From JAICTV01 sp035634055 (lineage in GTDB: Bacteria; Planctomycetota; Phycisphaerae; Tepidisphaerales; Tepidisphaeraceae), in NCBI GenBank assembly GCA_035634055.1, contig DASQDR010000151.1, positions 1-12,124 on the forward strand: 12,124 nucleotides of DNA, in the 5' to 3' direction. A program made the position numbers and the translations under genes. The notes below the pieces were generated by a model that was not told where the DNA came from, searched no databases, and saw only the letters and a list, made by a program, of their open reading frames with translations. Numbering within the stretch: position 1 is the stretch's first letter; each line of letters begins with the position of its first letter. This document shows positions 1 to 6,570 of the stretch, in pieces.

Positions 1-3000
1 ACGTCGATGATGATGCCGGTCAGGCCGTTGGCGTACGTGGTGTAGTTGGCGAACGACGCGGTCTGCCCGGGGAAGAGCGGCCGCTTGTCGGTCGCGATCG
101 CGGTGCGGTCGGTGACGTTCGACGACCCGTTCTGCCCGTCGAACTTGCTGTCGTTGTAAAACGCGTAGATGCCGACGATGGTCGGGACGGCGGGCGTTAC
201 CCCGACGATGTTCGACGCCGGCGACGCGCCCGCCTGGTCCACCGCCTTCACGTAATAGTAATACGAGGTGCCCTGCGCGACGGTGGTGTCGTCGAACACG
301 GCGGCCACGCCGGGCAGCGTCGCGAGCTTGGCGAACGTCCCGTTCACGCCCACCTTGCGGTACACCTCGATGCTCTCGGCGAAGGAGGACCCGCTGGTGA
401 ACGCCAGGTGCGCCACCGGTCCGGCGGCGACGGTGGCCGAGGTGATGACCGGCGTCGCCGGCACCAGCGCGACCGCGCTGATCTCGGCGGCCCCCAGCAC
501 CGTGTTGTAGATGCGCAGGTCGTCGAGTTGCCCGTTGAAGTGGTTGGCGCCCGTGACGGTCACGCCGTCCGCGGCGGCGACGCGCAGGGCGCCGATCTGT
601 GAGAACGGCGTGGTCTTGTTGCCTGCCTCCAGCACGTGGGTGGCGTTGAGGATGCCGTCGATGAAGATCTGCACGCGGCCGGTGACGGCGTCGCGGGTCA
701 TGGCGACGTTGTGCCACTGCCCGTCGTTGACCGGGCGGGTGCTGTACACGCCGCCGGACGTGCCGACGAACAGGCCGATGCGCCCGGTGCGGTCGAGCAC
801 GCCCCAGTTGATGTCGTTGCCGCTGGCGCCGCGCTCCACGCCCGTGATCGCCGGCGATTGCCAGTGAACCGCGTTGCCCGACTGCGTCGTCCTGATCCAC
901 GCGACAAGGGTGCTGGTCGAACCGAGGATCGGCGACAAATCGTTCTCCAGCGCGACCGTTCCCTGAGCCGCCTGGTTGTACGCGCCGTTGCCGGCGAAGG
1001 AGAGCGCGCCGCCGGTGCGCCCCGCGACCCACGCCGGCGGCGCGGCACCCGCGAGCGCGCCGTTGTTGGCGTTGGCGGAATCGGCGACGGCCGTCCCGCT
1101 GCCCGCGTCGAACTTGTAGAAGTGGCTCACCCCGGTGGACGCGGGGGTGGTGACGCTGACCGCCGGCGCGTACGCCGAGTCGCCGACCGCGTTGGTGGCG
1201 CGGATGCGGTAGTGGTACTGCGTGTTCGGGTTGGCCCCGGCGTCGAGGTAGCTGCGGGAATCGACGCCCACCAGGTCGATCTGCGCGAAGCTGACGCCAT
1301 CGGTGGACCGCTCGATCTTGAAGCCGCTCTCGTTGTCGGCGTCGTCGACCCACGTCAGCTTCACCGACGTCGCGGTCTGCGCGGTCGCGGCAAAGTTGGA
1401 CGGCATCGCCGGCGGGGTGGTCACCGGCTGGATCAACCCGTAGATCGTCAGCTCGCCGGAGCTGCCGACGAACACGCGCCCGTCGGCGATGGTCGGGGTG
1501 ATGAACTTCACGCCGCCGCCCATCTGGTCGCGCGCGGCGTTCTGCTTGCTGTTGTACAGCTCGACCAGCGTGGTGGCGTCGTACGCGTGCAAGACCTGGC
1601 GGGCGGTCTCGAACTGAACGTCCCAGACGATCCCGTTGGCGGTGCCGTTGGCGGAGACCGAGGGCGTCGCGCCCGGCCAGGTCGGGTAGTTCACCGTGCT
1701 CTGCGCCGCCGGCGCCGCCGACAGCAGCCCGTTGCTCAGGGAGAACCGCTTCAGCACGTCGTTGACGGCGTGGTAGTAAAGCGACTGGTTGAAGTAGGCG
1801 GGGCTGCCCCAGAACCCCTTGCCGAGGTTCACCTTCTGCACCACGCGATCGGTGGTGGGCGAGTGCTGCCCGAGGTCGTCGCGGTTGAGCAGGTAGATGA
1901 TGCCCTGCTTGCCGATCGCCGCCAGCAGGTGGGGGTACTGCCCGGGCTGATCCGGCAGCGCGATCGCGCCGGCGGAGCCGAGGTCGGCGTCGGCGTCGGC
2001 CAGCGCCTGCTCGTTGTAGGGCGTGAAGTAGTCCACCAGCGACATCCCCGACCCGTTGGGGTTCGTCCCGGCGGTGGGCGCGAGCTTCAGCACCGAATCG
2101 CTGTACGCGTGGACGGCCGGGTTGAAGTCGCCGTTGCCCGTCTCGACGTACAGGTGCGTCCCGTCGGACGTCAGCCCCGCGCCCGACTGCCAGATGCCGC
2201 CCTCGCCTTCGTAGGTGTCGGTGTCGTTGTTGGGCGTGGTGTTGAAGACGCTGACCATGTTCAGCGTGGACGGATCGAACCCGAGGATCCACCCGTGGTA
2301 CGGATCGGTGTCGGCGAACGCGCCGTAGGCGGCGTAGAGGACGCCGTCGAACATCGTCAGCGCCGCGCGCTGGATCTGCCGGTTGGCGGCGAAGGGGACG
2401 GTCGTGCCGTCGCCGCCGGTGCCGTTGCCCGGGACCGATGCCACCACCAGCTTCGGCGCCACCTTGGGCTGCCCGGTGGCGAGGTCCAGCGCGTGGATGC
2501 GGTGCGAGTAAGCGTCCTGCCCGACGACGTCGTTGGTGAACGCGTCGATGAACATCGTGCCGCTCGCGCGGTCGATCACCGGCGTGCTGGTGATGCCCAC
2601 CTGCGGGGAGGCGTCGCGGAACGGGCCGTAGCGGAAGCCGATGAACGGGCTGGGCGTGTCGGCGGCGCGGCCGAGGTTCACGTGCCAGAGCACCCCGCCG
2701 GTCGGGCCCGAGGTGCTGTTGGCGTCCAGCGCGTAGACGTCGTTGTTCATCGTGACGACGAACACCACGTCGCGCGTCCCCGCGCCGGGGATGCTGAAGT
2801 CCGAGAGGTAGAGCGGCTGGCCGTAAACCTGCCCGGTTACCGGGTACGAGAGCAGCTTGCCGAACGACGCGCTGTTGACGTTGGACGGGGTGAGCACCTG
2901 CTCGTTGGGGTTCAGCCCCGTGCGCGCCAGGTCGTTGTGCCACATGACGACGTCGGTCGCAGCCAGCAGCCAGCGCGATTCGAGCGTCTCCACGCAAGCG

Positions 3001-3074
3001 CGCCCGATGCGCCTGGCGCTCGGCACGGCCGACCCGTCACGCCGGGCGCGTCTGCGAAATTCAGCTTGTTTCAA
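1..3074 (-). CDS. Large modular exported surface protein: LEPR-XLL motif, PQQ-type beta-propeller, FnIII, LamG, FnIII; C-terminus cut by window edge
   Basis: The reading frame is open from the left edge to a TTG at 3074; about 1024 residues are visible. In order: a basic N-terminus (MKQAEFRRRARR) and LESRWLL at residues 31-37, the planctomycetal LEPR-XLL export-type motif. A PQQ-type propeller follows at about 45-547, starting WHNDLARTGLNPNE and ending TPTIADGRVFVGSSGELTIY. Then FnIII at about 553-645 (VKLTWVDDADNESGFKIERS) and a LamG/concanavalin-like domain at about 650-860 (FYKFDAGSGTAVADSANA, GQLDDLRIYNT). A second FnIII spans about 868-961, and a planctomycete module begins at about 964 (FYNDSKFDGQNG, AIATDKRPLFPGQTASFANY). 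TTG is preferred because GGAG lies 7 bases upstream and the next codons are AT-rich. An in-frame ATG at 3161, also with an AAGGA, would add 29 proline-rich residues. The role is probably extracellular adhesion or glycan binding. No catalytic residues are identified, and the propeller may not bind PQQ. Confidence 0.85.
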   Translation of the reverse strand, partial: MKQAEFRRRARRDGSAVPSARRIGRACVETLESRWLLAATDVVMWHNDLARTGLNPNEQVLTPSNVNSASFGKLLSYPVTGQVYGQPLYLSDFSIPGAGTRDVVFVVTMNNDVYALDANSTSGPTGGVLWHVNLGRAADTPSPFIGFRYGPFRDASPQVGITSTPVIDRASGTMFIDAFTNDVVGQDAYSHRIHALDLATGQPKVAPKLVVASVPGNGTGGDGTTVPFAANRQIQRAALTMFDGVLYAAYGAFADTDPYHGWILGFDPSTLNMVSVFNTTPNNDTDTYEGEGGIWQSGAGLTSDGTHLYVETGNGDFNPAVHAYSDSVLKLAPTAGTNPNGSGMSLVDYFTPYNEQALADADADLGSAGAIALPDQPGQYPHLLAAIGKQGIIYLLNRDDLGQHSPTTDRVVQKVNLGKGFWGSPAYFNQSLYYHAVNDVLKRFSLSNGLLSAAPAAQSTVNYPTWPGATPSVSANGTANGIVWDVQFETARQVLHAYDATTLVELYNSKQNAARDQMGGGVKFITPTIADGRVFVGSSGELTIYGLIQPVTTPPAMPSNFAATAQTATSVKLTWVDDADNESGFKIERSTDGVSFAQIDLVGVDSRSYLDAGANPNTQYHYRIRATNAVGDSAYAPAVSVTTPASTGVSHFYKFDAGSGTAVADSANANNGALAGAAPPAWVAGRTGGALSFAGNGAYNQAAQGTVALENDLSPILGSTSTLVAWIRTTQSGNAVHWQSPAITGVERGASGNDINWGVLDRTGRIGLFVGTSGGVYSTRPVNDGQWHNVAMTRDAVTGRVQIFIDGILNATHVLEAGNKTTPFSQIGALRVAAADGVTVTGANHFNGQLDDLRIYNTVLGAAEISAVALVPATPVITSATVAAGPVAHLAFTSGSSFAESIEVYRKVGVNGTFAKLATLPGVAAVFDDTTVAQGTSYYYYVKAVDQAGASPASNIVGVTPAVPTIVGIYAFYNDSKFDGQNGSSNVTDRTAIATDKRPLFPGQTASFANYTTYANGLTGIIID

Positions 3075-3466
3075 GAGCAGTCTCCAATCTGGCGGGCGGC
3101 GCGGCGTCAAGGGTTGCGGCGGAAAGGCCGGCGAACCGGGAGGCCCTGGTGCCGACATCATACCTCATCCTTGCGGCCGCCGCCTCTGACGCCAACGGAG
3201 CGGGGAACCGTTCAATGCGAAGCCGCCGGCCCGCGATGCCAGAGTACGAGTACCGTACAGGAGCGGCGTTTAGCGTTGAAAAGGTTGGTTGTCCGGTGCC
3301 GGGCGCCGTGGTCGCCGACCTGGGTCGAGCGCGTGTGGAACAGATCGAGGCAGGGAGGCTGGCGCGTCTGCGGGGATGGGCTGCGGTTCACGCCAGCGCG
3401 GTTGCTTGTGTGATCTTCACATCGTTCAGCGTCTCGGGAAGACCGCGATCGCCGCCTGTTCCGTAT
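3075..3466. other. Intergenic stretch between the carboxypeptidase stop and the surface-protein start
   Basis: I see no credible gene in these 392 bases; open frames crossing them are shadows of neighbouring genes. They hold the candidate -10 at 3157-3162 and an inverted repeat at 3244-3258 (GTACG, AGTAC, CGTAC). A second small inverted repeat lies at 3409-3421 (TGTGA, 3-base loop, TCACA). No stem followed by a T-run, as expected of an intrinsic terminator, was found downstream of the carboxypeptidase gene. The gap is long enough that the two minus-strand genes are probably separate transcription units. Confidence 0.5.
3157..3162 (-). promoter_or_regulatory. Candidate -10 box (TATGAT) for the LEPR-XLL surface-protein gene
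   Basis: TATGAT on the minus strand matches the sigma70 -10 consensus at five of six positions and lies about 83 bases upstream of the TTG start at 3074. No convincing -35 element is found at 16-18 bases. The box overlaps the alternative ATG codons at 3161 and 3158. If it is a real promoter, the transcript would start downstream of those ATGs and TTG would be the true start. Confidence 0.3.
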
Positions 3467-5110
3467 CTAGTTGGTCTTCTTCTTTGCGAGCTCCTCCACT
3501 GCGCGCAAACTGGTCCAGCGCGACGCGGCCGCGGCCGCGAACGGATTGGGCGGTACGTTGTCGCGCGGCACCTGCTCTTGCTGGCGGCGCAGGTAGTCGA
3601 TCGTCGCCAGAGCGGGTGCGGCCTGCGGGGAGTCCAGAAAATCGGTGCACCCGAGCACGAGCCTCCTGCCCATGTCCCGCAGCTCGGCCAGCGTGAGGTG
3701 CCGATGCTTCTCCTGGCTGTTTAACTCGTAAAGCATCGGGAGCGGTCCGTAGTAGTACCCGAGCCAGCCGCCGAGCCTGTTGGTGGTGTAGCCCTGCCCG
3801 AATTTCGGGTCGACGCGGTAGATGCCGTCGGCGGCGGCGATACGTTGGCTGATGGCGGCGTGCAAGTCTTGCGACACCCCCAGGCGACCCGGTTCGGCGA
3901 AGAAGCAGCAGAGGTGCGCGAATTCGGAGGACTCGACGTTGTGAAGGTTCAACACGATGTCGAGCCGCTTACCGGCGTCGAGCCATTGCGTGAACCACCC
4001 ACCGTACGCCAACGCCTCGGCCGAGGGGTTGTTTCGCTTGAAGCTGTAGGTGATGCGCTCGTACGACCCCGCCGCCGCCCCGTCCGGATCGAGCAGGGGA
4101 ATGAACAGGAAGTTGGCGCGCTCGCGCAGCCGAGCGGCGTCGGGCGCGCCGGAGATCAGGAACTGGATGGCGCCCTGAACGGCCCAGCTTCCGTCCTGTT
4201 CGTTCGCGTGCTCACGGGCGTAGATCAGGATGCACGGCTTCTCCCGCTCGCTTTGCTCGCTGGCACTGATCTTCGCGAGCACCAGGGGACGGCCACTGCC
4301 TGACTCGCCCAGCCGAATCACCGATACGTTGGGTTCGTTCGCAAGCGAGCGAAGGAACGCGTCGTGATAGGCAGGTAGATAGGGGATTCTCATCGCAACG
4401 TAGGCGTCGCGCTCGAAGTGGTGCACGACGCTGAGCCGCTCGCCGTAGTCTGTCCAAGTCTCGGTGAGGTAATGCCACTGCTGGCCGGCGGCGGCGGTAT
4501 CGGGAATTTGGGCGCCGTTACGCGCTGCGGCCAACACCGCCGGCTGCGCCTTCGAGCCGTACGCCGCCAGATCGGAAAGATCGTTGCAATAGGAGTACAG
4601 CGGGTTGAGCGACCCCCACTTTTGGGTACTGATCCCGTCGAGATCAAGGCGAACCGTGATGCCCGAGGCAGGCACGTTCTCGACGCGGAGCATGAACCAG
4701 TTGCGCAGGCCGGGGCTCGTCAGCCGCAGGGAGAAGCGGCTGTCGGACAGCTGCTTCGCCTCGAGCGGCGCCGTCCCCTCGAAATCGGCAGCGACGCGAA
4801 CGCCGCCCGGTTCTGCCGGCCTCTCCGACGCCTTCCGCTTCACCTCCAGCGCCGGCAGGGCGACGTTTTTCTGCTCGATGACGGCCACGTCGACCCTCTT
4901 GGCTGCCCCGACGGCGGTCTGCTGCTGGCGCCGGCTCGCGCGCGTGGCCGGTGCAGGGCCGTCCACGAGGTGCGCGGTGGGGTCGCGCTGCGTCTTGGCG
5001 GTGGCAACGGGGGGCGTGGAGGAGGGCGAGACGTAATAGACCACGCCGCCCGCAGCGGCCAGGAGAACTCCCAACACGATGACCTGAACTCGTTTTCTTC
5101 GGCTCGACAT
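3467..5110 (-). CDS. Membrane-anchored M14 zinc carboxypeptidase (cytosolic-carboxypeptidase-like)
   Basis: The 547-residue protein is a metallocarboxypeptidase that would remove C-terminal residues from peptides or proteins. A basic start (MSSRRKR) and hydrophobic segment at about 9-27 indicate an uncleaved membrane anchor or signal peptide. A charged linker follows to about residue 100. The N-terminal beta-sandwich typical of cytosolic-carboxypeptidase relatives spans about 104-240 (ADFEG, NWFMLRVENV). The M14 catalytic domain follows, with zinc ligands H301 and E304 in AREHANEQDGSW and H390 in VLNLHNVE. LLDPDG is at 340-345, and the likely catalytic glutamate is E462 in MLYELNSQE. The expected substrate-binding Asn-Arg pair is not obvious; KRNN at 358-361 may replace it. 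ATG 5110 is chosen because GAGG lies 5 bases upstream. An upstream in-frame GTG at 5182 lacks a ribosome binding site and overlaps the candidate promoter. The natural substrate is unknown. Confidence 0.88.
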   Translation of the reverse strand: MSSRRKRVQVIVLGVLLAAAGGVVYYVSPSSTPPVATAKTQRDPTAHLVDGPAPATRASRRQQQTAVGAAKRVDVAVIEQKNVALPALEVKRKASERPAEPGGVRVAADFEGTAPLEAKQLSDSRFSLRLTSPGLRNWFMLRVENVPASGITVRLDLDGISTQKWGSLNPLYSYCNDLSDLAAYGSKAQPAVLAAARNGAQIPDTAAAGQQWHYLTETWTDYGERLSVVHHFERDAYVAMRIPYLPAYHDAFLRSLANEPNVSVIRLGESGSGRPLVLAKISASEQSEREKPCILIYAREHANEQDGSWAVQGAIQFLISGAPDAARLRERANFLFIPLLDPDGAAAGSYERITYSFKRNNPSAEALAYGGWFTQWLDAGKRLDIVLNLHNVESSEFAHLCCFFAEPGRLGVSQDLHAAISQRIAAADGIYRVDPKFGQGYTTNRLGGWLGYYYGPLPMLYELNSQEKHRHLTLAELRDMGRRLVLGCTDFLDSPQAAPALATIDYLRRQQEQVPRDNVPPNPFAAAAASRWTSLRAVEELAKKKTN

Positions 5111-5171
5111 GACGCCCTCAAACGTGAAGTAGCGGGGGCCACCGCGCGCCACGGCTAGGCGGTAGAGCGGG

Positions 5172-5200
5172 ATGCTAAGCACCGAAGAGACTAGTTACAA
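5172..5200 (-). promoter_or_regulatory. Candidate sigma70-type promoter for the M14 carboxypeptidase
   Basis: On the minus strand TTGTAA (5200-5195) is followed after exactly 17 bases by TAGCAT (5177-5172). Each hexamer matches the sigma70 consensus at four of six positions. Transcription would start near 5165, giving a leader of about 55 bases to the ATG at 5110. The TATATT at 5211-5206 is a better -10 by itself but has no -35 partner. Confidence 0.4.
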
Positions 5201-5321
5201 CGAAAATATATCATCATCGTTCGGCGGCGCGAGCGAGGCGCACGGGTGAGTCGTCGTCCGCCGCGCTGGGGCGTGACGAGCTTTGGCGGCATGCGGCGTG
5301 CGGCGTGCGGCGGCGGCGACG

Positions 5322-5343
5322 GCCGCGGCGGTGTTGCCGCGGC
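5322..5343. repeat. Paired GCCGCGGC palindromes (potential hairpin)
   Basis: Two copies of the self-complementary octamer GCCGCGGC (5322-5329 and 5336-5343) flank a 6-base spacer (GGTGTT). They could form a perfect 8-bp stem or serve as two binding half-sites. The element lies between the two divergent promoters. No T-run follows, so it is not a typical terminator. In DNA this GC-rich, chance is a real alternative. Confidence 0.4.
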
Positions 5344-5420
5344 ATCAGGCGTGTGCCTCGCCCCCGCCCGCAGCGCCCGCGCCCGACGCCGGACCGCGCG
5401 TCACGCGGGGGAGATTCTCG

Positions 5421-5449
5421 TTGTAATCCATGAATTCGCCCGTTAAGAT
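5421..5449 (+). promoter_or_regulatory. Candidate sigma70-type promoter for the glycosyltransferase/pseudopilin operon
   Basis: TTGTAA (5421-5426), a 17-base spacer and TAAGAT (5444-5449) form a promoter-like pair, with four of six consensus matches in each box. Transcription would start near 5456, giving a leader of about 25 bases with a strong Shine-Dalgarno site. The -35 hexamer is identical to that of the divergent carboxypeptidase promoter. Confidence 0.5.
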
Positions 5450-5469
5450 AGGCCGCCACATTTCAAGAA

Positions 5470-5475
5470 GGGAGG
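5470..5475 (+). promoter_or_regulatory. Strong ribosome binding site for the HEAT/TPR gene
   Basis: GGGAGG lies 6 bases before the ATG at 5482. It fixes the start of the first gene of the operon. By contrast, the first glycosyltransferase downstream has no recognisable site. Confidence 0.75.
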
Positions 5476-5481
5476 CAAGCT

Positions 5482-6531
5482 ATGGGTGCGAATCGACTCC
5501 CTGCCTCTGTGCAGCGATTGGTCTTGATCGGCGTCTGCGCCATCATCCTGATCACATCCTTCGTGCTCTTTCTTCGCTCTACCGCTTCGCTGAAGGAACT
5601 GACTTCCACGGGCTCGGCGAGCAATGCGCCGCGAACGGCGGAAGGTGTTGCGCCCGCGCCGCCGGCACAGCGACGCGCGGCACCCGTCGCTCCTGCGGCC
5701 GGGGGAGCACAGCGACGCGCGGCGAGGCCGGGCACGCCGGAACAGGACGCCCCGAAGACGCAGGAGCAGATCATTACCCATGATCTCGCGAGCGACGATC
5801 CGGCCGTGCGGCAACGGGCGGTCGCCGCCATCCAGCAAATGGTCGGCGTGAAGCCGCGCGTGCTTCGCCTCAACCTGCGCAAGCATTGGTTCAGGCCGAT
5901 GATCGCGACGAAGATGTACGCGGATCTTGAGCGGCTGGCGCTGGAGGGGATTCTCGCGGACCCGTCGGACGCGGTCGGCTGCGAGGAGATGCACTTCTGT
6001 TATTTCTCGGCGCTATTCGAATCCGGCCAGTACGCGCGTGCCTTGCCCGCCGGGCGCTCGCTGTACAACGTCACGCGACTGAGGAAAACGCAGGACGCCA
6101 TCGATGTGCTCAACCGAGCGCTGGGTCGCGCCGCAGGACTGGTGGACGAGAGCGTCGCGCAGCGATTCAAGGAACAGCAGTCCGCAGGGGCGCTGACGCC
6201 ATCGGACGCGAGGACGCCGACCACGCTGCCGGCGGAGTTGGGCGAGAACGTTCTCAACCAGTTCAAGATTGACCCGTCCCCCTACGAAGCTCGCATCAAG
6301 GCTTACCAAGCGGCCCCCACTTCGTTCGTCAACTTGATCGGTCGAGGGAACCTCTTGCTGCTCGCCGGCCGGCCGGACGAGGCACAGCAGGCATTCGAGG
6401 CCGCGGCGAAGCTGGCGACCCCCCGGCAGCTCGAAACCGCCATCGAGGGCGTCGCACGATCGATGAGGGCGCAGGACGGAACGGTGGGGCGAGCCAACGC
6501 TTACATCCTCTCGCTGCGCGATGGACAGTGA
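5482..6531 (+). CDS. Membrane-anchored protein with HEAT- and TPR-like helical repeats
   Basis: I do not recognise this 349-residue protein by name. A short N-terminus and one hydrophobic segment at about 12-32 (LVLIGVCAIILITSFVLFL) predict a single membrane anchor. A low-complexity Pro/Ala/Arg linker spans about 46-92. The rest is helical. HDLASDDPAVRQRAVAAIQQ at 100-119 reads like a HEAT repeat. The segment about 284-313 (LLLLAGRPDEAQQAFEAAAK) reads like a TPR, and SALFESGQYARALPAGRSLY at about 176-195 is another probable helix pair. Such repeats usually mediate protein contacts, so a scaffold role for the downstream membrane genes is an inference. It is first in the probable operon, with a good promoter and ribosome site, and ends 39 bases before the first glycosyltransferase. 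Confidence 0.8.
   Translation: MGANRLPASVQRLVLIGVCAIILITSFVLFLRSTASLKELTSTGSASNAPRTAEGVAPAPPAQRRAAPVAPAAGGAQRRAARPGTPEQDAPKTQEQIITHDLASDDPAVRQRAVAAIQQMVGVKPRVLRLNLRKHWFRPMIATKMYADLERLALEGILADPSDAVGCEEMHFCYFSALFESGQYARALPAGRSLYNVTRLRKTQDAIDVLNRALGRAAGLVDESVAQRFKEQQSAGALTPSDARTPTTLPAELGENVLNQFKIDPSPYEARIKAYQAAPTSFVNLIGRGNLLLLAGRPDEAQQAFEAAAKLATPRQLETAIEGVARSMRAQDGTVGRANAYILSLRDGQ
5665..5723 (+). repeat. 17-bp direct repeat, 42-bp period, inside the linker of the HEAT/TPR protein
   Basis: The 17-mer GCACAGCGACGCGCGGC occurs at 5665-5681 and 5707-5723. The 42-base (14-codon) period keeps frame, so both copies encode AQRRAA/AQRRAAR in the Pro/Ala/Arg linker. It probably reflects a small in-frame duplication that has since diverged. 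Confidence 0.7.
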
Positions 6532-6570
6532 GCGAGCGACGGGGAATCGAAACTCAGCCGGGCCACCCAG

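Larger units (their letters stand above)
5111..5481. other. Divergent intergenic region with promoters for both flanking genes
   Basis: These 371 bases separate the divergent carboxypeptidase and HEAT/TPR genes and hold no credible gene. The two ends are relatively AT-rich and carry promoter-like hexamers (5172-5200 minus, 5421-5449 plus). The middle, about 5221-5410, is very GC-rich. It contains three consecutive TGCGGCG units at 5292-5312 and paired GCCGCGGC palindromes at 5322-5343. Short open frames here have GC-driven Arg/Ala/Gly-rich translations and are not believable. Confidence 0.6.

Noticed and set aside
636..3413. A 925-codon open frame on the plus strand opposite the surface-protein gene
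   Set aside because: Its translation is monotonous in Arg, Val, Gly, Asp and His with no domain, while the opposite strand encodes clear propeller, FnIII and LamG sequence. High GC content removes stops from the antisense frame.
3409..3421. TGTGA-TCT-TCACA as a CRP-type site
   Set aside because: The half-sites match, but the spacer is 3 bases instead of 6, so a CRP dimer would not fit.
5111..5182. 24-residue N-terminal extension of the carboxypeptidase from GTG 5182
   Set aside because: It has no ribosome site, would place residues before the basic MSSRRKR signal-anchor start, and overlaps the candidate promoter.
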